Notes: generated by a model from the sequence alone, not told the origin. Numbered from the stretch's first letter, positions 43,314 to 51,962 are shown. The stretch: DNA of 64,000 nucleotides from UBA2588 sp002339805 (GCA_045562555.1 JBJKVO010000011.1:84632-148631), one strand, 5' to 3'. Numbers and translations are program-made.

Positions 43314-44109
43314 CGCCGCCCTCCTGTGGCTCCACAGGGTCAGGAGCATCAGCTTCTTCCTGTAATTCACCATATTCATTTAAGTTCACACCTAAGTCTG
43401 CCGCGCTAGTTGGTGTGACGTTTAATTCGATAGTGTCTAGTTGTTCATCTTCCTGTCTGTCTTGTATTGTGGGTAGTACGTCTCCGGTGTATACCCAAAC
43501 TTTGATTCCAACTACACCCATTGCAGTATGAGCTTCCGCTATAGAGAATTCCACGTCTGCACGAAGAGTATGAAGGGGAACATTCCCCATCATTAATTTT
43601 TCTACTCTAGCTATTTCTGCTCCTCCTACACGTCCTTTGCAGTGGATTTTGACTCCCTTTGCTCCGGCTTGCATAGCTCTTAAAGCTGCTTGTCGCATGG
43701 CTCGTCTGTATGCAACCCTGCGATTCAGGGCTTCAGCTATATTCTTCCCGATTAAAACCGCGTTAATTTCCGGTTTTTCTATTTCAATTATGTTTAATTG
43801 GATCCGTTTGCCTGCAACTGCTTCTAATTTTGAACGCAGACTTTTCACTCGGTCGCCATCTCTGCCAATCAGAATTCCTGGGCGAGCAGTGTGAATGTTA
43901 ATGGTTCCATCTTGAGACCCTCTGTCTATTTCTACTTTTGCTATTCCTGCGTCAGAGAATGTCTTGTATTCATTTTTTACTATGTCTCGGATTTGAAGGT
44001 CTTCTTTCACCTGCGAGCTATATCCAGTCGCTCCTTGACTGTACCAATGAGCTTTCCAATCTTTGATGATACCTAATCTGAATCCTAATGGATGTGTTTT
44101 ATGCCCCAT
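43300..44109 (-). CDS. rpsC: 30S ribosomal protein S3
   Basis: S3 lines the mRNA entry channel. The 269-residue product has the KH domain with ARPGILIGRDGDRVKSLRSKLE near residues 72-93 and the C-terminal domain with GRVGGAEIARVEK. It ends with about 45 acidic, low-complexity residues (Glu, Asp, Pro, Gly), longer than E. coli S3 (233 residues). It overlaps rplP by 14 bases and rplV by one base. Confidence 0.97.
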   Translation of the reverse strand: MGHKTHPLGFRLGIIKDWKAHWYSQGATGYSSQVKEDLQIRDIVKNEYKTFSDAGIAKVEIDRGSQDGTINIHTARPGILIGRDGDRVKSLRSKLEAVAGKRIQLNIIEIEKPEINAVLIGKNIAEALNRRVAYRRAMRQAALRAMQAGAKGVKIHCKGRVGGAEIARVEKLMMGNVPLHTLRADVEFSIAEAHTAMGVVGIKVWVYTGDVLPTIQDRQEDEQLDTIELNVTPTSAADLGVNLNEYGELQEEADAPDPVEPQEGGDVTT

Positions 44110-44456
44110 TAATTACCTTCTCCTAGTTCATTTACTATGACTGTTATATGGCTGTATGGTTTCGTGATCCTTCCTACTCGGCCTCTGGCACGAGGTCTAA
44201 ATCGTTTAGCAGGCTTGGCTTGGTTAGCAAAAATTTGGGAAATCTTTAATTGCCTTCGGTCCATCAGCATATTATTTTCAGCATTGGCAGCAGCAGATTG
44301 GACGACTTTACATATGGTTTTTGCCCAAGGAGATGGTATAAGTTGAAGTGTCGCAATGGCGTCATCCACTTGCTGTCCTTTAACCAGGTCCATCATTGGT
44401 CGGAGCCTTTTAGTAGATGCTCCAATTTGTTTTGCTGTTGCTTTAACTTCAGGCAT
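44109..44456 (-). CDS. rplV: 50S ribosomal protein L22
   Basis: L22 reaches into the exit tunnel. The 115-residue product has QIGASTKRLRPMMDLVKGQ at the start and the beta-hairpin with QANQAKPAKRFRPRARGRVGRITKP-like KRFRPRARGRVG near residues 80-95. It follows rpsS by one base and overlaps rpsC by one base. Confidence 0.96.
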   Translation of the reverse strand: MPEVKATAKQIGASTKRLRPMMDLVKGQQVDDAIATLQLIPSPWAKTICKVVQSAAANAENNMLMDRRQLKISQIFANQAKPAKRFRPRARGRVGRITKPYSHITVIVNELGEGN

Positions 44457-44457
44457 T

Positions 44458-44742
44458 TTATCTTACTCTGCTTGTCCTCTCTGATTTAGCTACGTGACCT
44501 CTGTAGGTTCGCGTAGGCGCAAACTCACCGAGTCTGTGCTCTACCATGTTTTCGGAGATGTAAATAGGTACATGCCTTCGACCGTCATGTACGCCGATAG
44601 TTAGACCGACCATTTCAGGCATAATCATAGATGATCTTGCCCAAGTATTTATGACAGTGTTACTTCCTGACTCTTGGATTTTGTTAACCTTTATCATCAA
44701 TTTCGCATCAACGTAAGGTCCTTTTTTAATCGATCGTGACAT
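44458..44742 (-). CDS. rpsS: 30S ribosomal protein S19
   Basis: S19 lies in the small-subunit head with S13. The 94-residue product begins MSRSIKKGPYVDAKLM and contains HDGRRHVPIYISENMVEHRLGEFAPTR from about residue 53, diagnostic for the family. It shares a base with rplB. Confidence 0.97.
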   Translation of the reverse strand: MSRSIKKGPYVDAKLMIKVNKIQESGSNTVINTWARSSMIMPEMVGLTIGVHDGRRHVPIYISENMVEHRLGEFAPTRTYRGHVAKSERTSRVR

Positions 44743-45572
44743 TACCGTTTACGTCCTCTTACTATAAATTTACTGGATCCTTTATTTTTTCTTCGAGTTT
44801 TATAGCCCAATGTAGGTTGACCCCAAGGTGATTTAGGTCCAGGCATGCCAATAGGAGATCTTCCTTCACCACCTCCGTGTGGGTGATCCACAGGGTTCAT
44901 CGCTACTCCACGTACTTTTGGCCTGCGGCCAAGTCTTCTCTTGGCGCCAGCTTTACCTAAGTTTTCATTTTTGTGCTCTTGGTTAGATAATTGCCCTAAT
45001 GTGGCTCTGCATTCGAGCAGCACTCGTCTCATTTCTCCAGAAGGTAGTCTTATGAGAACATATCGGCCTTCTCTGGACAGTACTTGAGCTGATCCTCCGG
45101 CGCTTCTAACCATTTGACCTCCTTTACCAGGGGTCAATTCTATGTTGTGCACGATACTTCCAGTAGGTATATTCCTTAATGGTAGACTGCATCCTAATGT
45201 TGGATCCGCTTCAGGACCTGATTTAACAGTGTCTCCCACTTGTAGTCCTATAGGAGCCAGTATGTAGCTCTTGTGCCCGTCTAGATACTTTAATAATGCA
45301 ATTCTCGTTGTTCTGTTTGGATCGTATTCTATGCTCGCGACGATTGCAGGAACTCCGTCTTTTCTACGTTTGAAGTCGATTACCCTGTACATTCGCTTGG
45401 GTCCACCACCTCTGCCTCGAGTAGTCATTCTTCCCTTATTGTTCCTTCCTCCGGTCTTCCTAAGGGGCTCGAGTAGACTTTTTTCTGGGCGTTTTGTAGT
45501 TATGTCGTCAAAATTAGGTGTGACGGCATTTCTCATACCCGGTGTTATAGGTTTTAAATGTTTTAAAGGCAT
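44742..45572 (-). CDS. rplB: 50S ribosomal protein L2
   Basis: L2 supports the peptidyl transferase centre. The 276-residue product has the N-terminal LKPITPGMRN, the GRNNKGRMTTRGRGGGPKR segment, and the C-terminal PVDHPHGGGEGRSPIG with the conserved His needed for peptidyl transfer (near residue 229). It lies between rplW and rpsS. Confidence 0.97.
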   Translation of the reverse strand: MPLKHLKPITPGMRNAVTPNFDDITTKRPEKSLLEPLRKTGGRNNKGRMTTRGRGGGPKRMYRVIDFKRRKDGVPAIVASIEYDPNRTTRIALLKYLDGHKSYILAPIGLQVGDTVKSGPEADPTLGCSLPLRNIPTGSIVHNIELTPGKGGQMVRSAGGSAQVLSREGRYVLIRLPSGEMRRVLLECRATLGQLSNQEHKNENLGKAGAKRRLGRRPKVRGVAMNPVDHPHGGGEGRSPIGMPGPKSPWGQPTLGYKTRRKNKGSSKFIVRGRKR

Positions 45573-45573
45573 A

Positions 45574-45858
45574 TTAGAATCCCTCGTATACTTCTATGCG
45601 ATCACCAGCTTTAAGGGTCACTATAGCTTTTTTGGTGTCTGGCATTTTTTTTATCTTGATTCCAAAACGCTTACGCTTTCCAGGTGTCTTGGTTATATTC
45701 ACTCTAAGTACAGTTACTCCGAATTCTGTTTCGATTGCCTGTTTAACCAATGTTTTGTTAGCTTTCATAGCTACTTCGAAAGAGTATATTCCGGATTCTT
45801 GCAACAAGGTGCTTTTTTCAGTTATGGATGGCTTGAGTAGTACGTTATGCAAATTCAT
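45574..45858 (-). CDS. rplW: 50S ribosomal protein L23
   Basis: L23 sits at the tunnel exit and docks SRP and trigger factor. The 94-residue product has LLKPSITEKSTLL at the start and NKTLVKQAIETEFGVTVLRVN-like core near residue 33-53. It is 1 base before rplB and 2 bases after rplD. Confidence 0.95.
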   Translation of the reverse strand: MNLHNVLLKPSITEKSTLLQESGIYSFEVAMKANKTLVKQAIETEFGVTVLRVNITKTPGKRKRFGIKIKKMPDTKKAIVTLKAGDRIEVYEGF

Positions 45859-45860
45859 AA

Positions 45861-46532
45861 TTAATTCGCCTTTTCCGCATTAGCAATTTTGTTCACGCCT
45901 CTGTTTATGGTCGATTCGAGCATTGTTTGCAGTGATAGTAATGCTTCTTTTTCGATGATTATTGTGTTCTTGCTAATGATCTCATTTGCATTTAATTGGT
46001 TAGCAGGGCAGGTCCATACTTTTTGAACATTTCTGCCTGCCTTATAAACGTCTGAGTTACTTCCGTTGGTGACAACTAGACATGATGCAGTAACGGATAG
46101 ATTGGATAGCATTTCTACCATAGATTTGGTTTTGCCATCTAGTCCAGAGAATTCTTCCACGCAAATCACACTGCCATTTCTCAAACGATCTGAAAGCATA
46201 CATTTCAATGCTTCACGTCTGTGTCTCTTATTGATTTTCTGTCGAAAATCCCGTGGGTGCGGGCCGAATACTACGCCACCATGTCGCCATTGAGGAGACC
46301 TTATGCTACCCTGTCTGGCTCGGCCGGTGTGTTTTTGTATCCAAGGTTTTCTTCCGCCTCCAGATACTTGTGCTCGGGTTTTAGTGCTTGCTGTACCTTG
46401 CCGTTTATTGGCTTGATAAGCCACTATGATTTGGTGGATCAATGAATTGTTCATTTGCACGTTGAAAATATTATCGTCCACAGTGATCGATCCTGCATTT
46501 CCACCATTTATATTTTTAACTTCTATATCCAT
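45861..46532 (-). CDS. rplD: 50S ribosomal protein L4
   Basis: L4 contacts the exit tunnel; in E. coli it represses the S10 operon. The 223-residue product has RQGTASTKTRAQVSGGGRKPW near residues 43-63, followed by QKHTGRARQGSIRSPQWRHGG, the tunnel loop. It starts 6 bases after the rplC stop. Confidence 0.96.
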   Translation of the reverse strand: MDIEVKNINGGNAGSITVDDNIFNVQMNNSLIHQIIVAYQANKRQGTASTKTRAQVSGGGRKPWIQKHTGRARQGSIRSPQWRHGGVVFGPHPRDFRQKINKRHRREALKCMLSDRLRNGSVICVEEFSGLDGKTKSMVEMLSNLSVTASCLVVTNGSNSDVYKAGRNVQKVWTCPANQLNANEIISKNTIIIEKEALLSLQTMLESTINRGVNKIANAEKAN

Positions 46533-46538
46533 GCTAGT

Positions 46539-47492
46539 TTACTCGTCTTTATTTTCTTCTTCAGTAGTTTCTTCTGCTACCACTTCTTCAGTAGCTTCTT
46601 CTGCTACCGCTTCTTCAGTAGCTTCTTCTGCTACCGCTTCTTCAGTAGTTTCTTCTGCTACCACTTCTTCAGTAGCTTCTTCTGCTACCGCTTCTTCTGC
46701 TACCGCTTCTTCAGTAGCTTCTTCTGCTACCGCTTCTTCAGTAGCTTCTTCTGCTACCACTTCTTCAGCAGCTTCTACTGGAGCTTCTACTGGAGCTTCT
46801 ACTGGAGCTTCTACTGGAGCTTCTAAGATGTCTTCGAGGGTCTCATCGCTTATATAAATTGCCTTGGTGTCTCCGTGAAGTCCAGTTCTTTTAATAGTGA
46901 CCATACTGTTCCGGGCTCCTGGTACACCACCTTTAATTGCAATTAAATTGCGGTCAACATCTATTAATATAATTTCTAAATTCTTAATAGTGATTTGCCT
47001 GTCACCCATGTGACCTGCCATCTTTTGTCCTTTGTATACTTTACCTGGGGTTGTACCAGCTCCTATTGAACCTGGAGCTCTGTGTCGGTCTGATTGCCCG
47101 TGTGTTTTAGGTCCGCCACCGAATCCATGTCGTTTAACAGTACCAGCGAAGCCGCGACCTTTTGATCTACCAGTCACGGTTACTTTTTCTCCGACCTGAA
47201 ATGTGTCTACAAGGATTTCCTGTCCTACTTCATAGGCAGTTATATCATCAACATCAACTTCTTGGAGGTGTTTTCCGTTTTCTATCCCTGCTAAGTGCCC
47301 CGACATAGGTTTATTCCGATTCTTTAGTCTGCCGTATCCTATTTGAACGGCTTCATAGCCGTCTTTTTCTTCAGTCTTTATTTGAACGACAGAACATGGT
47401 CCTGCCTCAATGATAGTTACAGGTTCTAACCCTCCCAATTCATTGAAGACTTGCGTCATCCCTATTTTTTTGCCCATAAATTCTTTGAGCAT
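46539..47492 (-). CDS. rplC: 50S ribosomal protein L3 with long acidic repeat tail
   Basis: Residues 1 to about 210 are a normal L3, an assembly initiator of the large subunit, with MGKKIGMTQVF at 6-16 and the core signature GTVKRHGFGGGPKTHGQSDR near residues 117-136. The chain then continues to 317 residues. The tail has four APVE units (225-240) followed by about eight copies of a nine-residue unit close to AVAEEATEE and a final EEENKDE. It is very acidic, unlike most ribosomal proteins, and would project from the ribosome. The DNA underneath is a tandem repeat. An AGAAGG ribosome site lies before the ATG. Confidence 0.95.
   Translation of the reverse strand: MLKEFMGKKIGMTQVFNELGGLEPVTIIEAGPCSVVQIKTEEKDGYEAVQIGYGRLKNRNKPMSGHLAGIENGKHLQEVDVDDITAYEVGQEILVDTFQVGEKVTVTGRSKGRGFAGTVKRHGFGGGPKTHGQSDRHRAPGSIGAGTTPGKVYKGQKMAGHMGDRQITIKNLEIILIDVDRNLIAIKGGVPGARNSMVTIKRTGLHGDTKAIYISDETLEDILEAPVEAPVEAPVEAPVEAAEEVVAEEATEEAVAEEATEEAVAEEAVAEEATEEVVAEETTEEAVAEEATEEAVAEEATEEVVAEETTEEENKDE
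46551..46826 (-). repeat. Tandem repeats coding the L3 tail
   Basis: Two repeat types lie next to each other: 12-bp units (four to five copies, about 46765-46826, coding APVE) and 27-bp units (about eight copies, one shortened, about 46551-46765, coding nine-residue acidic units). The copies differ by few bases, so the array probably grew recently by slippage or unequal exchange, always in multiples of three. Confidence 0.85.
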
Positions 47493-47537
47493 GATATATA
47501 CCTTCTCTTGATCCCTTTAAAATTAGTTCTATTGCCT

Positions 47538-47849
47538 TTAAAGCTTGATGGATATATCGACGCCTGCCGGTAAATTTAACCGGGTCAGTGAGTCGATAGT
47601 TTTTGAAGTTGGCTGCAATATGTCTATGAGTCTCTTGTGAGTTCGAATTTCGAAATGTTCTCTGGAGTCTTTGTCCACGTGCGGCCCTCTGATTACACAG
47701 AATCTTCGTATCTTAGTAGGCATCGGTACTGGACCCGAAATCCGGGCACCAGTCTGCTCAGCCGTTTCCACAATTTGTTCTGTGGAGACATCTAAGACTT
47801 TGTGATCAAAGCTTTTAAGTACTATTCTTACTTTTTGTTGAGTTACCAT
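47538..47849 (-). CDS. rpsJ: 30S ribosomal protein S10
   Basis: S10 is in the small-subunit head and also acts as NusE in antitermination. The 103-residue product has KVRIVLKSFDHKVLD at the start and the family motif GPVPMPTKIRRFCVIRGPHVDKDSREHFE. It directly follows fusA by 12 bases; in most bacteria tuf lies between them. Confidence 0.97.
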   Translation of the reverse strand: MVTQQKVRIVLKSFDHKVLDVSTEQIVETAEQTGARISGPVPMPTKIRRFCVIRGPHVDKDSREHFEIRTHKRLIDILQPTSKTIDSLTRLNLPAGVDISIKL

Positions 47850-47861
47850 ATTCTTACCTTA

Positions 47862-49949
47862 TTACCCTTGGTCTTTCCCAATGAGTGCGCTTAATAAATG
47901 GTCTGGCACCGGGCTGTAATTTTTAACTTCCATTCCGAAAGATGCTCGACCGCTGCTTAAGGATCTGAGTGAAGTAGTATACGAGAAAGTTTCACCTAAT
48001 GGAATAGTTGCAAAAATAGTTTGCAAGTCTCCATTAGAATCAATGTTACTTATCTGTGCCCTTCTAGTACCAAGATCTCCAACTATTGAGCTCGTAAATT
48101 CTGAAGGAGTGGTCACTTCTAGATCAGCCATAGGTTCTAAAAGTATAGGATTCGCTTTCCGAGACCCTTCCCTCAGCGCAATAACTCCTGCTTGCCTGAA
48201 AGCCATTTCTGACGAGTCAACTGGATGGAAAGTTCCATCTACTAGCGTAATCTTTACATCGACCATAGGGTATCCGCCTACTGGTCCGTTTCCTACTGCT
48301 TCCCGAATCCCTTTTTCAACTGCAGGGATGTATTCCCGTGGTACAGAACCACCACGAATTTTATCTTCAAATATAATGCCTTCACCAGTTTCTAGTGGTT
48401 CAATTTCTACCCATACATGCCCATACTGCCCATGTCCGCCACTTTGCCTGACAAATCTGCCTTCTTGGCGCACACTCGCGGTTAATGTTTCTCTATAGGA
48501 CACTCTAGGGCTTCCAACATTAGCTTCAACGCTGAATTCCCGCTTCATTCTGTCTACCAGGATTTCTAGATGGAGTTCACCCATGCCAGACATTACAGTT
48601 TGGCCTGTTTCACTGTTGAAGTTTACAAGGAACGTAGGATCTTCATCTGCCAGTTTTCTTAAGGCTTCTCCTAGTTTTTCTTGATCTACTTTTGTCTTGG
48701 GTTCAATCGCCACAGATACTACAGGATCTGGGAATGTTGGTGGTTCTAGTATTATGCTATCGCCGGCACAAATAGTGTCACCTGTGAAAGTGTCTTTAAG
48801 GCCAACACAAGCGCAAATGTTCCCAGCACTTACTTCTTCGAGCTCTTCTCTAGAGCTGGCATGCATCCTGAGGAGCCTACCCATTCGTTCACGGCCACCT
48901 TTGCTTACGTTTTCAACAGCAGCTCCTGCTTCGATCTTGCCAGAGTAGACTCGAATGTAAACCAGTCTGCCAACATAAGGATCAGTGACGACCTTGAATG
49001 CAATAGCGGAAAGAGGTTCTTTCTCATCAGGCGCTCTTTCTACTTCTTCTTCAGTTCCTGGTCGTGTTCCTACAACATTTGGAACGTCTATTGGGGCAGG
49101 AAGTAAGTCAACTATGTAATCCAGCATTGGCTGCATGGCTTTCCCACCTAAAGCTGTGCCGCATAGAATCGGGACTACGTCCATGTTAATTGTTGCTTTT
49201 CTGAGTGCTAAGATGATTTCATCTGATGTTAGTTCTGCACCATCTAAATATTTTTCCATCACTTCTTCGTCGTACTCAACTATTTTTTCGAGCATCTCAT
49301 CACGACGGGTTTCATATTCATCTTGATATTCCGCTGGAATATCAATTATTTTCATTTCAGGTAGAGTTTCACCAGTGTGGTCTCTTGCTCCTTCATATGT
49401 GACGGCATGACCTTTGATCAGGTCTATCACTCCAACGAAGTCGGATTCAGCTCCCATCGGGAGTTGAATTGGGACTGGATTTGCTCCAAGTCGGGCAACA
49501 ATAGTTTCTATAGTGCGCTCGTAACTTGCACCTACTCTATCCATCTTGTTTACGAAGCACAGTCGTGGAACGTTGTACGTGTTGGCTTGTCTCCATACAG
49601 TCTCAGATTGGGACTGCACGCCTGCTACTGCATCGAAAACTACGATTCCTCCATCGAGAACTCTTAGGCTTCGTTCAACTTCAGCAGTGAAGTCAACGTG
49701 CCCTGGGGTGTCGATCACGTTTAATCTGTAGTCGTTCCAATATGCAGTGGTTGCTGCGGACCCAATAGTGATTCCGCGTTCTCTTTCTTGTGCCATAAAG
49801 TCCATTGTAGCTGTACCGTCATGGACTTCTCCAACTTTTCTTATAACTCCGGTTAGGTAAAGAACTCGTTCTGTAACTGTAGTTTTTCCCGCATCTATGT
49901 GCGCGATAAATCCAATGTTTCGAATTTTTTCAATAGGATAATCTGCCAT
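47862..49949 (-). CDS. fusA: Elongation factor G
   Basis: EF-G drives translocation of tRNA and mRNA with GTP. The 695-residue chain has the G domain with AHIDAGKTTVTERVL near residue 17, the switch segment RERGITI and DTPGHVDF near 80, NKMD near 135, and domains II-V to the end, including the domain IV loop around GGHGQYGHV. Length is standard. It is third in the str group; tuf does not follow. Confidence 0.98.
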   Translation of the reverse strand: MADYPIEKIRNIGFIAHIDAGKTTVTERVLYLTGVIRKVGEVHDGTATMDFMAQERERGITIGSAATTAYWNDYRLNVIDTPGHVDFTAEVERSLRVLDGGIVVFDAVAGVQSQSETVWRQANTYNVPRLCFVNKMDRVGASYERTIETIVARLGANPVPIQLPMGAESDFVGVIDLIKGHAVTYEGARDHTGETLPEMKIIDIPAEYQDEYETRRDEMLEKIVEYDEEVMEKYLDGAELTSDEIILALRKATINMDVVPILCGTALGGKAMQPMLDYIVDLLPAPIDVPNVVGTRPGTEEEVERAPDEKEPLSAIAFKVVTDPYVGRLVYIRVYSGKIEAGAAVENVSKGGRERMGRLLRMHASSREELEEVSAGNICACVGLKDTFTGDTICAGDSIILEPPTFPDPVVSVAIEPKTKVDQEKLGEALRKLADEDPTFLVNFNSETGQTVMSGMGELHLEILVDRMKREFSVEANVGSPRVSYRETLTASVRQEGRFVRQSGGHGQYGHVWVEIEPLETGEGIIFEDKIRGGSVPREYIPAVEKGIREAVGNGPVGGYPMVDVKITLVDGTFHPVDSSEMAFRQAGVIALREGSRKANPILLEPMADLEVTTPSEFTSSIVGDLGTRRAQISNIDSNGDLQTIFATIPLGETFSYTTSLRSLSSGRASFGMEVKNYSPVPDHLLSALIGKDQG

Positions 49950-49978
49950 GGTGACTTTAACTCAGCTACTGCTAAGCT

Positions 49979-50449
49979 TTACCTCCGAAAATGTACAAAA
50001 GCCCTGTTGGCTTCTGCCATGCGATGTAGTTCGTCTCTACGCCTTACTGCGGAGCCCTCTCCGTTAGAAGCGTCTATTAACTCATTTGCTAGTCCTTGTC
50101 TCATCGGAATCCCTTTCCGATTTCGTGCGCCGCTAATAATCCACCGCATCGCCAAGGCCTCGCTGCGGTTAGTCGCTAGTTCTTGTGGCACCTGATACGT
50201 CGCTCCACCGATTCTTCGTGGTTTTACTTCAACTAATGGAGTGGCATTCTTCATGGCTTGATCAAATATTTGCATAGGGCTGTTCTTAGTTTGCTCTTCA
50301 ATAATGTCCATAGCCTGGTACATTATTCGTTGAGCAACGGTCTTTTTCCCGCGTGTCATGATGCAGTTAATGAATTTACTAACTACTCTGCTCTGGAATT
50401 TAGAGTCAGGTGAAATTATTCTTATTTCAGCTCGTCTTCTGCGAGACAT
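49979..50449 (-). CDS. rpsG: 30S ribosomal protein S7
   Basis: S7 nucleates head assembly and can regulate the str operon in E. coli. The 156-residue product begins MSRRRRAEIRIISPD and has the PLVEVKPRRIGGATYQVP segment near residues 70-88 and the helical WIISGARNRKG region. It follows rpsL by 54 bases. Confidence 0.97.
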   Translation of the reverse strand: MSRRRRAEIRIISPDSKFQSRVVSKFINCIMTRGKKTVAQRIMYQAMDIIEEQTKNSPMQIFDQAMKNATPLVEVKPRRIGGATYQVPQELATNRSEALAMRWIISGARNRKGIPMRQGLANELIDASNGEGSAVRRRDELHRMAEANRAFVHFRR

Positions 50450-50503
50450 AGTTCAAGTACCCCTTGATATTTTTGTGTTATTTATGAAGGTCTTAGACTG
50501 GAG

Positions 50504-50914
50504 CTAACTTTTAGAGGTGCCGTACTTGCTGCGGCCTCTTTTCCTATCAGGAACTCCTTCACAGTCCAAAGCGCTTCTTACTACGTGATACCGTACTCCA
50601 GGTAGATCTTTAACTCTGCCACCTCTAATTAACACAACTGAGTGCTCTTGGAGGTTGTGGCCTTCTCCGCCAATATATGCAGTTACTTCAACTCCATTAG
50701 TAAGCCTCACTCTTGCTATTTTACGGAGTGCTGAGTTAGGTTTTTTAGGTGTCATTGTTCGGACTTGAACGCAGACTCCACGCCTCTGAGGGCAACCATC
50801 TCCCCACTTGGTTTTATTAGCAATCGAGTTCTGTACCCAATGTAACGCTGGAGCTTTAGTGTTTTTCTTAACACTCTTTCTCCCTTTTCGTATTAATTGA
50901 TTTACTGTTGGCAT
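50504..50914 (-). CDS. rpsL: 30S ribosomal protein S12 with internal insertion
   Basis: S12 controls decoding accuracy and is the streptomycin target. The 136-residue product has MPTVNQLIRKGRKSVKK, TPKKPNSALRKIARVRL with the streptomycin-linked lysine, and GGRVKDLPGVRYHVVR. Between APAL (21-24) and GCPQRRG (40-46) it has about 15 residues (25-39) absent from E. coli S12, seemingly a lineage-specific insertion. It is the first gene of the superoperon, and a promoter (TTGACA, 17 bases, TAGAGT) lies upstream. Confidence 0.97.
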   Translation of the reverse strand: MPTVNQLIRKGRKSVKKNTKAPALHWVQNSIANKTKWGDGCPQRRGVCVQVRTMTPKKPNSALRKIARVRLTNGVEVTAYIGGEGHNLQEHSVVLIRGGRVKDLPGVRYHVVRSALDCEGVPDRKRGRSKYGTSKS

Positions 50915-50952
50915 ATCTGGCCCTTTAATTTAGATTACCGGAGCAAGCAAAT

Positions 50953-50981
50953 ACTCTATCAACTAGTGTGTCTAATGTCAA
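50953..50981 (-). promoter_or_regulatory. Main promoter of the ribosomal superoperon
   Basis: On the minus strand, TTGACA (plus 50976-50981) and TAGAGT (plus 50953-50958) are 17 bases apart, an excellent sigma-70-type promoter. It predicts a start near 50946 and a leader of about 30 bases before rpsL. Confidence 0.75.
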
Positions 50982-50990
50982 TATGAATTT

Positions 50991-51021
50991 CTAGGGCATG
51001 CACTGCTCAAGAGCACCCTAG
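50991..51021. repeat. Inverted repeat between divergent rpsL and thiD promoters
   Basis: CTAGGG (50991-50996) and CCCTAG (51016-51021) flank a second dyad TGCT-CAAG-AGCA (51004-51015). It lies just upstream of both -35 elements, between divergent promoters, so it could be a shared regulator site. Confidence 0.45.
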
Positions 51022-51039
51022 TTAACATAACGCACACAA

Positions 51040-51068
51040 TTGATTTTGCCTGGTATGTTGTTTACTAT
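51040..51068 (+). promoter_or_regulatory. Promoter for thiD
   Basis: TTGATT (51040-51045) and TACTAT (51063-51068) are 17 bases apart. Transcription would start near 51075, which supports the TTG start of thiD at 51105 rather than one at 51075. Confidence 0.6.
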
Positions 51069-51104
51069 GATTGCTTGGGAATTCAAGTGTTCAACGGAGT
51101 GGAA

Positions 51105-51911
51105 TTGATTCAACAAACGCATATACCTAAAAGCATGACTATCGCTGGTTCTGATTCCGGTGGCGGTGCAGGGATTCAGGCAGATTTGAAAACATTTGCT
51201 GCGTTTGGAGTGTACGGTACTTCCGTTATCACTGCTATCACTGCCCAGAACACTAATAGAGTAACTGGTATACAAGCCGTAGAAGTAGAATTAATAACAT
51301 CCCAATATGAAGCGGTATTAGAGGATATAGGGACAAACTCCATAAAAATTGGGATGCTTTTCAACGCCCAAATAGTAGACGCAGTAGCTAATATGCTTAA
51401 ACGCAATAATCCCGGCAATATCGTCCTTGATCCAGTAATGATTTCTAAAAGTGGAGATAATTTGTTACGAAGCGACTGTATTGATGTCTTAAGGAGTGAA
51501 TTGATACCACTCGCAACAGTGGTGACTCCAAACATTCCTGAAGGCGAGGAATTAACAGGAATTAAAATAGTGGATAAGGATTCTATGATAGAAGCTGCTA
51601 AATCTATCATAGAGATGGGCGCTCAATCTGTAATTATGAAAGGTGGTCACATGAGCGGCGACCCAGTAGATTATTTTTTTGATGGGCAAAATAGTATAGA
51701 ATTGGTCTCGAAACGCATCGACACGAAAAATACACACGGCACGGGATGCACTTTTTCATCTGCAGTGGCTGCTAATTTGGCACTGGGGAATGATCTCGAG
51801 GAATCGACAAGGATAGCGCAATCTTATGTGTATGATTCGATTGATCCAGACTTTGATATAGGTTCAGGGCATGGTCCTCTAAACCATTTTCGCAGATTCT
51901 GGAACATGTAA
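51105..51911 (+). CDS. thiD: Hydroxymethylpyrimidine/phosphomethylpyrimidine kinase
   Basis: ThiD phosphorylates HMP and HMP-phosphate to HMP-PP for thiamine synthesis. It has the N-terminal motif TIAGSDSGGGAGIQADLKTF and the C-terminal anion-hole segment NTHGTGCTFSSAVAANLALG near residue 215, so both substrate and phosphate sites are intact. TTG at 51105 is proposed as start because GGAG (51096-51099) precedes it by 5 bases and a promoter starts near 51075; an ATG at 51135 is the alternative and lacks a ribosome site. No other thiamine gene is near. It is followed by ileS. Confidence 0.92.
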   Translation: MIQQTHIPKSMTIAGSDSGGGAGIQADLKTFAAFGVYGTSVITAITAQNTNRVTGIQAVEVELITSQYEAVLEDIGTNSIKIGMLFNAQIVDAVANMLKRNNPGNIVLDPVMISKSGDNLLRSDCIDVLRSELIPLATVVTPNIPEGEELTGIKIVDKDSMIEAAKSIIEMGAQSVIMKGGHMSGDPVDYFFDGQNSIELVSKRIDTKNTHGTGCTFSSAVAANLALGNDLEESTRIAQSYVYDSIDPDFDIGSGHGPLNHFRRFWNM

Positions 51912-51921
51912 TTAATTTGAT

Positions 51922-51943
51922 GAAATGATGCAGGCATCATTTC
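51922..51943 (+). terminator. Perfect 10-bp inverted repeat between thiD and ileS
   Basis: GAAATGATGC (51922-51931) and GCATCATTTC (51934-51943) form a hairpin (8-bp stem, six-base loop in practice) 10 bases after the thiD stop and 19 bases before ileS. It lacks a following T-run, so it is a weak terminator or an mRNA processing site. Confidence 0.4.
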
Positions 51944-51962
51944 TTAGGACTATAGAAAGAAA

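Noticed and set aside
46426..46857. A plus-strand frame of 143 residues rich in Ser, Ala and Thr repeats
   Set aside because: It is the antisense reading of the L3 tail repeats; period-three repeats keep all frames open.
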